In this document: piece after piece, positions 1-5,425 of the stretch
Layout: every line of letters begins with the position of its first letter
Numbering within the stretch: the first letter of the stretch is position 1
Assembly: GCA_046758865.1 (NCBI GenBank)
Contig: JBHIBD010000100.1
Span: 1-6,033, forward strand
Length of the DNA: 6,033 nt
Source of the DNA: JBHIBD01 sp046758865
Lineage (GTDB): Bacteria; Planctomycetota; Brocadiia; Brocadiales; Bathyanammoxibiaceae
Direction: 5' to 3'
Program-made: the position numbers and the translations under genes
Notes under the pieces: generated by a model
Told to the model about the DNA's origin: nothing
The model's database searches: none
The model's input: only the letters and a program-made list of their open reading frames with translations

Positions 1-23
1 AATCCAACATCGCCTGGATTTTC

Positions 24-1079
24 CTAGAACTCTGGTAGGTCGCTCGAGGTAAGTGACTTCATAAACTCAACCAGCGCCATCTTTTCTATGTAGGTCAGAT
101 TGAGCGGCATGATAGCCCCGTCCAGGTTGGGATTAGGGTTGCCGCCCCTGTTGTAGAACGCGACCACGTCCTCCAGGGTGGCCTCGCTGCCGTCGTGCAT
201 GTAGGGGGCGGTGAGGGCTATGTTGCGCAGGCTGGAGGTCTTAAACGCACCCTTATCCTTTTCCTTGCCAGTTACAAGGTAACGTCCGAGGTCGGGGTTT
301 TCCTTATTCATGCCCACGCCGATGTTGTGGAAGTTGTTGTCAGTAAACAGGGCATGGCTGGCGGTGAACGTATGGCATGTTACGCATCGGCCCTTGCCAA
401 CAAACACACCCATCCCCACCTTTGCCAGCTCGCTTATGGCGTCTTCCTCCCCACCGTACCGGAAGCGGTCAAACGGAGAGTTAGCGGACAGGAGCGTCCT
501 CTCATAGGCAGCTATGGCCTTGACGATGTTATCAATAGTTATCTCACCGTTGAAGACCTTCTGGAAGTCCTTCCTGTATTCCTCTATACCTTTTAGTTTC
601 TCTACCAGGAAGTCGTGGGATGGCATTCCCATCTCTATCGGGTTGACAGGAGGTCCTTTGGCCTGCTCTTCGAGTGAGGGTGCACGACCGTCCCAGAACT
701 GGATGTCCATATAGGCTGCATTGACGCTTGGCGGTGCGCTTCGCCCACCCTTCTGCCCCGCTATGCCTGTGGACACTGGCCCAGCATCTGTGCCGGAAAG
801 CCTCAGGTCGTGGCACGTCGCACAGCTTACCGTGTCATCAAATGAGAGGCGCTTGTCAAAGTAGAGCCTCTTGCCCAGGGCAACCTTCTCAGGGGTCATT
901 GGGTTGTCTGCTGGCACCTCGAGGTCGGGAAGCCCTAAGGGGGCCTTTACCTTTTGGCGGCCATCTTCTTTGATTATCGTACACTCTTTGGTTACTATTA
1001 TCTTTTCATCGGCATGGGCGGGGCAAAACCTTATGTTGCACAAAAGAGCCAATACCAAACACAGTAGTGGGATGTGCAT
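24..1079 (-). CDS. Di-heme cytochrome c peroxidase (CCP/MauG family), periplasmic
   Basis: Predicted to reduce hydrogen peroxide to water in the periplasm, using electrons from small c-type donors. The 351-residue product begins with a Sec signal peptide (hydrophobic residues 4-19, likely cleavage after AHA at 21-23). Two c-heme motifs are visible: CATCH at 86-90 and CVTCH at 232-236. Counting without gaps from the first heme His against my memory of Pseudomonas CcpA, the inter-heme Trp (W129, in FWDGR), catalytic Gln (Q139) and Glu (E149) are all present. M294 in APYMHDG is the likely axial Met of the electron-transfer heme. The position of the distal His of the peroxidatic heme (H71 in Pseudomonas) is Ile106, in GIAGQKG. 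The C-terminal block TLEDVVAFYNRGG is typical of the family. It is the second gene of an operon behind the peroxiredoxin, with a perfect Shine-Dalgarno sequence. The family call is firm; the physiological substrate is inferred. Confidence 0.93.
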   Translation of the reverse strand: MHIPLLCLVLALLCNIRFCPAHADEKIIVTKECTIIKEDGRQKVKAPLGLPDLEVPADNPMTPEKVALGKRLYFDKRLSFDDTVSCATCHDLRLSGTDAGPVSTGIAGQKGGRSAPPSVNAAYMDIQFWDGRAPSLEEQAKGPPVNPIEMGMPSHDFLVEKLKGIEEYRKDFQKVFNGEITIDNIVKAIAAYERTLLSANSPFDRFRYGGEEDAISELAKVGMGVFVGKGRCVTCHTFTASHALFTDNNFHNIGVGMNKENPDLGRYLVTGKEKDKGAFKTSSLRNIALTAPYMHDGSEATLEDVVAFYNRGGNPNPNLDGAIMPLNLTYIEKMALVEFMKSLTSSDLPEF

Positions 1080-1085
1080 TGTGGA

Positions 1086-1094
1086 ACCTCCTTA
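1086..1094 (-). promoter_or_regulatory. Shine-Dalgarno of the peroxidase gene, containing the peroxiredoxin stop codon
   Basis: On the minus strand the sequence reads TAAGGAGGT, a full-length match to the 16S rRNA anti-SD, ending 6 nt before the ATG at 1077-1079. Its first three bases are the TAA stop of the upstream peroxiredoxin gene. A ribosome finishing the first gene therefore sits on the initiation site of the second, which suggests translational coupling and supports the chosen peroxidase start. Confidence 0.9.
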
Positions 1095-1619
1095 TGCCTT
1101 GCCAAGGGTCTTTTGACCGGGTTCCCACTGTACGGGGCACAGCTCCCCTGTCTGTAGGGCCTGGAGCGCGCGCAAGGTCTCTTTGACGCTCCTTCCTACA
1201 CTCAGGTCAGAGACCACGGCGTAACGTAACGTTCCCTCGGGGTCTATTATGAATGTGCCGCGGAGTGCAACACCCAGGTTCGCGACCAATACACCATAGG
1301 CACTGCTCAACCGATGGGAGGTGTCGGCAATGATGGGATATTTCACGCCCTTCAGTTTGCTGTCGGACTCAAACCAGGCCTTGTGGGAGTATTGGCTGTC
1401 TGTGCTTGCGGCAAGAACGACAGCGTTTAATTTCTCGAAATCCTTTTGCATCTGTGAGAAGCCCTCAATCTCTGTGGGGCATATAAACGTAAAGTCCAGC
1501 GGATAGAAGAAGAGCACAACCCACTTGCCCTTATAGTCACTGAGCTTAATTGTTTTAAACTTACCATTTACGTAGGCCGTTTCCTCAAAGGCAGGGGCCT
1601 TTTGTCCAACTTTCACCAT
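1092..1619 (-). CDS. Typical 2-Cys peroxiredoxin (AhpC/Prx1 family)
   Basis: A thiol peroxidase reducing hydrogen peroxide and alkyl hydroperoxides in the cytosol; no signal peptide is visible. The 175-residue protein has the AhpC/TSA thioredoxin-like fold signature. The peroxidatic cysteine C47 lies in FYPLDFTFICPTE (38-50), with the active-site Thr44 three residues before it and the conserved Arg at 120 (ALRGTF). The resolving cysteine C161 lies in the ELCPVQW motif, as in typical 2-Cys enzymes. The chain ends soon after (QKTLGKA), shorter than most AhpC proteins of about 187-200 residues. No GGLG or C-terminal YF motif is seen, so it may be relatively resistant to overoxidation (inference). 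The ATG is preceded by AAGGAGGA (1627-1634) at 7 nt spacing. It is the first gene of the operon with the di-heme peroxidase. No AhpF, AhpD or thioredoxin reductase is in the window, so the reductant is unknown. Confidence 0.94.
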   Translation of the reverse strand: MVKVGQKAPAFEETAYVNGKFKTIKLSDYKGKWVVLFFYPLDFTFICPTEIEGFSQMQKDFEKLNAVVLAASTDSQYSHKAWFESDSKLKGVKYPIIADTSHRLSSAYGVLVANLGVALRGTFIIDPEGTLRYAVVSDLSVGRSVKETLRALQALQTGELCPVQWEPGQKTLGKA

Positions 1620-1699
1620 CTCAAAGTCCTCCTTTTATAGATTGTATAGATTAAATTTAGTTGGTGAAAATTCGTTCCGAACCGTGTACTATTTCACTC

Positions 1700-1713
1700 T
1701 GCCGCAGGCGGCA
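1700..1713. repeat. GC-rich inverted repeat upstream of the peroxiredoxin gene
   Basis: Arms TGCCGC (1700-1705) and GCGGCA (1708-1713) are separated by AG and followed by TTTT on the plus strand (1714-1717). It resembles a very short intrinsic terminator read rightward, but no plus-strand gene lies upstream to be terminated. It sits about 80 nt before the peroxiredoxin start, so it could lie in that mRNA's 5' leader. It could equally be a fragment of a dispersed palindromic repeat. Confidence 0.45.
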
Positions 1714-1861
1714 TTTTCATAAAATATACCTGATTGCAGATAAAAGCAACCCTAGAATATAGTACCTTTGAGGTGGGGGAAAACTGTCGGATTGGGATAT
1801 CACGTGGGGGCAAAAAGACGTTGGTTGGCATCTTCTTTTTTGAGATAAAAAGAGACTAAAT

Positions 1862-1903
1862 ATGGTTGTTGAAGTTCCGACAGATGAAACTGGGGGGGCC
1901 TAA
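1862..1903 (+). other. 13-codon mini-ORF upstream of bioF, in the same frame
   Basis: ATG at 1862 opens a 13-codon reading frame (MVVEVPTDETGGA) ending at TAA 1901-1903. It is in frame with the bioF GTG at 1910, 6 nt further on. A run of seven G (1892-1898) lies at its end and also serves as the only purine-rich stretch before the bioF start. There is only a weak purine tract (AAAGAGA) before the ATG. It could be a translated leader coupling initiation at bioF, or chance. Confidence 0.2.
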
Positions 1904-1909
1904 GATACT

Positions 1910-3115
1910 GTGACGGTTGGGCAGAGCAATAAGACCTCTCTGGATTTTATCTGGGATGAGCTGAGGGCGCTGGAGGAAGGTGGCCTCTACAGAAAACCAG
2001 TGGTTATAGAAGGTTTCCAGGGGCCATATGTGACCATCGGCGGTGATAAACATCTCTCTTTTTGTTCCAACAATTACCTCGGCCTGGCGGGCCACCCTAG
2101 GATAAAGGAGGCGGCCAGGGAGGCCATTGCGAGGTACGGTTGGGGTGCGGGGGCATCCAGGTTAGTGTCAGGCACTAGCGTATTGCACGAGAGGCTTGAG
2201 GCCGAGATAGCCCGCTTCAAGGCCGTAGAGGCGGCCCTAGTATTCTCAACGGGGTATATGGCCAACAGCGGTGCCATCTGTGCCCTGGCAGGGAGGGGAG
2301 ATTTGATAATTTGTGACAGGTTTAATCATGCCAGCATTCTAGATGCTTCCAGACAGTCTGGGGCGGATTTCAGGATTTTTGCCCATGGCGATACCAAAGC
2401 CCTTGAAAGAATCTTAAGTCGGGCCTCGAATAATTATAAGAGGATACTTATAGTCACAGACGGTGTGTTTAGTGTGGACGGCGATATAGCACCCCTTCCG
2501 GAGATAGTATCTATTGCTCAGAGATTTGGCCCTTCAGCGATGACCATGGTGGATGACGCCCACGGCACTGGTGTGTTTGGCGGTGGGGGCAGGGGTGTGC
2601 TGGAGCACTTTGGTATAAAGGGTAGTGTGGATATCCAGATGGGCACGCTGAGTAAGGCCCTGGGCGGTATCGGGGGTTTTGTGGCCGGCACTAGAGGACT
2701 TGTGGATTTCCTGAAGAACAAGTCCAGGGCGTTTATGTTTACAACTGCTATCCCCCCGGCTGCCTGTGCGGCAGGGCTTGAGGCGCTGAAGCTGATAGAC
2801 GGAGATGAGGGGTTGGAGCGGCGGGAGAGACTGTGGCAGAACTGTCATTATTTGGAAAAAGGTCTGAACGCAAGCGGATTTGGCGTGACCGTCCAGTCAC
2901 CCATCATTCCTATTGTCCTGGGCGAGCCGCAAAGGGTGCTCGATGCCTCAAAGGCCCTGTTCAGCAAAAAACTTTTAGTACCTGCCATCCGCCCGCCCAC
3001 CGTGCCCCAGGGCACAAGCCGCCTGAGGATCTCCCTCACCTCGGACCACTCTATTGAACACCTGGATTCACTCCTGGAAGGCCTGAAAGTTATAAAACAG
3101 CAGCAGGGGATGTGA
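1910..3115 (+). CDS. bioF: 8-amino-7-oxononanoate synthase (PLP-dependent alpha-oxoamine synthase)
   Basis: Condenses L-alanine with pimeloyl-ACP/CoA to 8-amino-7-oxononanoate with loss of CO2, an early step in biotin synthesis, in the cytosol. The 401-residue protein carries the family signatures in order: SFCSNNYLGLAGHP (50-63), GAGASRLVSGTS (79-90), the ring-stacking His in FNHASILDA (H140), VDDAHGTG with cofactor-binding D215 and H218, and the Schiff-base lysine K249 in GTLSKALGG. The C-terminal AIRPPTVPQGTSRLRIS block (359-375) is more BioF-like than KBL-like. Length is slightly above E. coli BioF (about 384), mostly through an N-terminal helix. The start is GTG; an in-frame TAA at 1901-1903 rules out anything further upstream. 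The only Shine-Dalgarno candidate is a G7 run 11 nt away, suggesting weak or coupled initiation. No other biotin genes are in the window. Glycine C-acetyltransferase or another oxoamine synthase remains possible. The 3' end overlaps the convergent lipoprotein gene by 26 nt. Confidence 0.88.
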   Translation: MTVGQSNKTSLDFIWDELRALEEGGLYRKPVVIEGFQGPYVTIGGDKHLSFCSNNYLGLAGHPRIKEAAREAIARYGWGAGASRLVSGTSVLHERLEAEIARFKAVEAALVFSTGYMANSGAICALAGRGDLIICDRFNHASILDASRQSGADFRIFAHGDTKALERILSRASNNYKRILIVTDGVFSVDGDIAPLPEIVSIAQRFGPSAMTMVDDAHGTGVFGGGGRGVLEHFGIKGSVDIQMGTLSKALGGIGGFVAGTRGLVDFLKNKSRAFMFTTAIPPAACAAGLEALKLIDGDEGLERRERLWQNCHYLEKGLNASGFGVTVQSPIIPIVLGEPQRVLDASKALFSKKLLVPAIRPPTVPQGTSRLRISLTSDHSIEHLDSLLEGLKVIKQQQGM

Positions 3116-4001
3116 GAGACAGGACTCCATAGATGGTGGAACCATAAGCTGTTGACATTAGCTGCGATGTGGGTATAATACCGTCCAACTCGAGGTAGGA
3201 AGGTTCTCTCCTTTTGCTTAGGCGGATTATTTCTGCGTTCTCTGGCGTGGTGAAGCGGAATATTTTAGGGTCAAGCTCTTCGTTAAGGCTCAGGCCTTTG
3301 AGCTGGAGAATGAGCTTTGTATCTCCCCTGGGCCAATAGATCTCTATCCTTTGAGGCACATGGCACCCATCTACGTCCCTATAATCATCCAGTAGCGCCT
3401 TCATCTTGAGGCTGCCATCCGGGTTGTAGGAGTCGTAGCGTATTACGTGGAGGTTGTGTCTTTCTACCATCAGATGATGTTCGGTTAATTCCTGCGGGTT
3501 CGTCAGCTGGATGTGCCAGTGCTCGGGGTGTACCTCGAAGGATGTCACCGTGGTGTCCTGGAAGGCCTCCCCAATCTCGAAGATGCTAGCGACGTCGTTG
3601 GGCGAGAATTTTAGTCCCAGATATGTTATATCTTGGGTGGACAGGCCTCGATAGAGCCTCTTTTCTTTGGGTACGTAGAGCCAGAACTCGTGGCCGTCGG
3701 ACAGGACGTCGAATATGGTGCTAAACAGTTTTGAACAGATTATTCTAAGCCTTTTGGGCCTCTCCAGTCTTATGTAACCTTTGCATACTAGGGGGTCTTT
3801 GAGGTCCCTGGACATAAGTGTTATCTTTGCCTTGGCCTTAAGGGTAGAAATCTTCTTCGAGTTTGAAGTCACCCCATCTCTCACCTCTTCAATCGTTAGT
3901 ACCTTGGGAGGCCCTATAAAGACGTGCTCCATGGTGGCACAGCTGGTGAGGACGGTTGCTATTATGAGCAAGAAAGGAGAAAGTGAGGGGTTATGTCTCA
4001 A
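3090..4001 (-). CDS. LolA/LolB-like (DUF4292-like) outer-membrane lipoprotein
   Basis: Predicted lipoprotein with a one-sided beta-barrel fold of the lipoprotein-carrier type. I chose a TTG start at 3999-4001. It gives a compact lipoprotein signal peptide (basic start, hydrophobic FLLIIATVL, lipobox LTSC with the lipidated Cys at 21) and has AAAGGG 9 nt upstream. The next ATG upstream, at 4080-4082, would give 330 residues but adds 27 residues with no signal-like character and lies inside a repeat terminus. Supporting segments (TTG numbering) are LKAKAKITL (54-62), the GYIRLERPKRLRI strand pair (75-87), FWLYVPKEKRLYRG (106-119), VDGCHVPQRIEIYW (210-223) and PKIFRFTTPENAEII (245-259). This alternation of KGYIRL, FWLY and RIEI strands recalls LolA/LolB and DUF4292 proteins, but I see no family-defining catalytic motif. 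The partner is unknown. It is divergent from the propeller gene and convergent with bioF. Confidence 0.7.
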   Translation of the reverse strand: MRHNPSLSPFLLIIATVLTSCATMEHVFIGPPKVLTIEEVRDGVTSNSKKISTLKAKAKITLMSRDLKDPLVCKGYIRLERPKRLRIICSKLFSTIFDVLSDGHEFWLYVPKEKRLYRGLSTQDITYLGLKFSPNDVASIFEIGEAFQDTTVTSFEVHPEHWHIQLTNPQELTEHHLMVERHNLHVIRYDSYNPDGSLKMKALLDDYRDVDGCHVPQRIEIYWPRGDTKLILQLKGLSLNEELDPKIFRFTTPENAEIIRLSKRREPSYLELDGIIPTSQLMSTAYGSTIYGVLSLTSPAAVL

Positions 4002-4010
4002 GTGCTGGGA

Positions 4011-4016
4011 CCCTTT
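4011..4016 (-). promoter_or_regulatory. Putative Shine-Dalgarno supporting a TTG start for the lipoprotein gene
   Basis: The minus strand reads AAAGGG, 9 nt before the TTG at 3999-4001. The alternative ATG at 4080-4082 is preceded only by repeat sequence with no purine-rich site at suitable spacing. Together with the lipoprotein signal peptide that follows, this favours the TTG. Confidence 0.55.
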
Positions 4017-4076
4017 ACGGATAAAAGCCGTTTGTGTGTACGTAGAGAACTCTGCAAAAGTTGCTCCGATACTCTG

Positions 4077-4178
4077 TGTCATTCTGAGCGGAGCGAAGTC
4101 ACGCCAGAGGCGGATTCGCCAAGGCGAAAATCTAATGTTTTAGAGAATCTTCGGTCGTTTTACTCCCTCAGAATGACA
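4077..4178. repeat. 102-bp dispersed repeat with 12-bp terminal inverted repeats (MITE-like)
   Basis: The left terminus TGTCATTCTGAG (4077-4088) is an exact inverted repeat of the right terminus CTCAGAATGACA (4167-4178). Inside are hairpins CGCC-AGA-GGCG (4102-4112) and TTCGCC-AA-GGCGAA (4115-4128), and CTTCGG (4149-4154) near the right arm partly mirrors the left GCGAAG. From memory, sequences with the termini TGTCATTCTGAG and an adjoining GGAGCGAAG recur between genes in many unrelated bacterial genomes. No transposase is encoded and I see no clear target-site duplication. It separates the divergent lipoprotein and propeller genes. The outward-facing ATG in each terminus (4080-4082 minus, 4173-4175 plus) is in frame with the neighbouring gene. 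Confidence 0.82.
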
Positions 4179-5288
4179 ATTGTGCAGACATGCCTTTTTG
4201 TAATATACGTTCACGCCTACGTCGAATCGAACCTCTGTTATACGCAACCTGCCGTGTCCTCCTGGCCCATGCACCGATACGACGCAAGAAACAGCGCCCA
4301 GAGCCCGTACCTGGGCGCACAAACAGGCAAGCTCAAGTGGAGCTATAAGACCAGCGGCGCCATAACCAGCTCCCCAACCATCGGACCTGATGGCACCGTT
4401 TATGTAGGCTCCAAGGACGGCAAGCTCTACGCCATCGGCCCTGACGGCAACTCCAAGTGGGTCTTTCCCACAGGGGCAGAGATAGAGTCCTCACCCGCAG
4501 TGGACCAGAAAGGCACTATTTATTTTGGTTCCTGGGACGGATACCTGTACGCACTAAATCCAGATGGCTCCAAGAAGTGGTCAATCTCGCTAGGCGGAGG
4601 TGTCCCATCCTCCCCAACGATTGCGCCCGATGGCTCTATCTATATAGGCTCATGGGATACGAGAATATACGCCGTCGATAAGGACGGAGATGTGAAATGG
4701 ACGCTACGTACCCAGGACCATATTTTGTCAACTCCTTGTGTAGCCCCTGATGGCACTGTGTATTGTTGTTCCCAGGATGACAGACTATACGCCCTGAGGC
4801 CCGACGGCACGGGTAAATGGGCCTTCAGGACGCACTACATTATAAATTCATCATCTGCTGTTGGCAAGGACGGAACTATTTACGTTACCTCTGAGGATGG
4901 AAACCTCTATGCGGTTGACCCAGATGGTTACATGAAATGGATGTTTCAGACAGACCTCGATATAGACTCGTCGCCGGCGACAGGTGACGATGGGACTATA
5001 TACTTTGGTTCGGGAGAGGGGGCACTCTTCGCCGTTGATGCAGACGGTAAGGAAAAGTGGAGATTTGATATAGGCTCGACCGTCCTCTCCTCACCCACCA
5101 TTGGTAGGGACGGTACTGTGTACGTGGGGGCTGCGGATGGGGTGTTCTATGCGATTACCCCAGGGGGCAGTCTCAAGTGGAGCTATAAGACAGGAGGGGC
5201 ATTCGACTTTTCATCTGCCTCAATAGCCGAGGACGGGACCATATACGTCGGCTCTACCGACGGTGCGCTGTATGCATTTGGGGATTGA
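4173..5288 (+). CDS. PQQ-like eight-bladed beta-propeller protein, probably exported
   Basis: From the ATG at 4173 the product is 371 residues. WPMHRYDARNSAQ (about 31-43), typical of the N-terminus of PQQ-like repeat proteins, is followed by seven near-exact 40-residue repeats starting with SSP at residue 66. Each repeat has the pattern SSPT-x5-GT-hydrophobic-Y-hydrophobic-GS-x-DG-x-LYA-x3-DG-x2-KW. A partial eighth repeat (residues 347-371) ends in LYAFGD; its missing KW strand is supplied by LKWSYKT near residue 54, giving a closed eight-bladed ring. No PQQ dehydrogenase active-site residues are evident, so a binding or scaffold role is likelier than catalysis. Export is weakly supported by a hydrophobic stretch (CLFVIYVHAYV) without basic residues before it. 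The frame is open upstream to an ATG at 3993, but those 60 codons cross the repeat and the divergent gene and look spurious. No good Shine-Dalgarno sequence precedes 4173. BamB is also an eight-bladed propeller, but there is no lipobox here. Confidence 0.8.
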   Translation: MTIVQTCLFVIYVHAYVESNLCYTQPAVSSWPMHRYDARNSAQSPYLGAQTGKLKWSYKTSGAITSSPTIGPDGTVYVGSKDGKLYAIGPDGNSKWVFPTGAEIESSPAVDQKGTIYFGSWDGYLYALNPDGSKKWSISLGGGVPSSPTIAPDGSIYIGSWDTRIYAVDKDGDVKWTLRTQDHILSTPCVAPDGTVYCCSQDDRLYALRPDGTGKWAFRTHYIINSSSAVGKDGTIYVTSEDGNLYAVDPDGYMKWMFQTDLDIDSSPATGDDGTIYFGSGEGALFAVDADGKEKWRFDIGSTVLSSPTIGRDGTVYVGAADGVFYAITPGGSLKWSYKTGGAFDFSSASIAEDGTIYVGSTDGALYAFGD

Positions 5289-5292
5289 AGGT

Positions 5293-5314
5293 GTAGAGTC
5301 CGTCTTGACGCCCC
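5293..5314 (+). repeat. Possible decayed GTAG-headed palindromic unit
   Basis: GTAG (5293-5296) is followed by AGTC and the short palindrome CGTC-TT-GACG (5301-5310), with the same TT centre as the better units downstream. The outer part of the stem does not pair (AGTC against CCCC). It begins 5 nt after the propeller gene's stop codon. It could be a degenerate REP-like unit or chance. Confidence 0.35.
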
Positions 5315-5321
5315 GCAGTCT

Positions 5322-5371
5322 GTAGCTGCCCCATTTATGGGGCTTATAAGCTCGATAAATCGAGCAGCTAC
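5322..5371. repeat. Inverted pair of GTAG REP-like palindromes (BIME-like), pair 1
   Basis: Two 22-nt units face each other across TTATAA (5344-5349). The plus-strand unit (5322-5343) is GTAG, CT, then the stem GCCCCAT-TT-ATGGGGC. The minus-strand unit (5350-5371) is GTAG, CT, then GCTCGAT-TT-ATCGAGC. GTAGCTGC (5322-5329) and GCAGCTAC (5364-5371) also pair, so the whole can fold as a cruciform with two side hairpins. A GTAG head 5' of a palindrome and head-outward pairing match the architecture known for REP sequences mobilised by TnpA-REP (RAYT) transposases. No such gene is in the window. Confidence 0.82.
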
Positions 5372-5385
5372 TACAAAGCATTTTT

Positions 5386-5411
5386 GTAGGGGCAACTCCC
5401 TGTGGTTGCCC
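5386..5411 (+). repeat. GTAG-headed hairpin, single unit
   Basis: GTAG (5386-5389) is followed by the stem GGGCAAC (5390-5396), an 8-nt loop, and GTTGCCC (5405-5411). A second small stem, CTACAAA (5371-5377) with TTTGTAG (5383-5389), abuts it on the left and shares the GTAG. This is a third sequence type with the same head tetranucleotide as its neighbours. Followed by CTTTGTTT, it could help end transcription of the propeller gene. Confidence 0.68.
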
Positions 5412-5425
5412 TTTGTTTCTGGTAT

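Larger units (their letters stand above)
1620..1909. other. Divergent intergenic region between the peroxiredoxin operon and bioF
   Basis: This 290-bp AT-rich stretch must hold the promoters for both directions. For the minus-strand operon, -10-like hexamers occur at 1723-1728 and 1756-1761 (both TATATT on the minus strand), but with poor -35 partners. A better-spaced pair (TTCACC at 1663-1668, TACAAT at 1641-1646, 16-nt spacer) would start transcription inside the Shine-Dalgarno sequence and so is doubtful. For bioF a weak pair, TTGGTT (1821-1826) and GATAAA (1844-1849) with a 17-nt spacer, is the best I see. I found no convincing OxyR, PerR or biotin-repressor site by eye. The stretch also contains a hairpin and a mini-ORF, listed separately. 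Confidence 0.5.

Noticed and set aside
1..20. AATCCA / TGGATT inverted repeat just beyond the peroxidase stop codon, possibly a terminator.
   Set aside because: The stem is only 6 bp and AT-rich with an 8-nt loop, and the following bases that would show a T tract lie outside the window.
195..596. 133-codon plus-strand open frame opposite the peroxidase gene.
   Set aside because: It lies wholly antisense to a strongly supported di-heme peroxidase, has no recognisable motif and no good ribosome site.
2534..2848. 104-codon minus-strand open frame inside bioF.
   Set aside because: It is a shadow of the GC-rich bioF coding sequence, with a low-complexity composition and no motif.
3993..4172. Open frame extending the propeller protein upstream to ATG 3993, adding 60 residues.
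   Set aside because: The extra codons run through the antisense of the lipoprotein signal peptide and the 102-bp repeat. The resulting residues (CHSERSE, SFYSLRMT) look like translated repeat sequence, not protein.
4233..4250. Cys in the propeller protein N-terminus (ESNLCYTQ) as a lipobox, which would suggest a BamB homologue.
   Set aside because: The residues before the Cys (S-N-L) do not match the lipobox pattern, and the upstream hydrophobic stretch is not directly adjacent.
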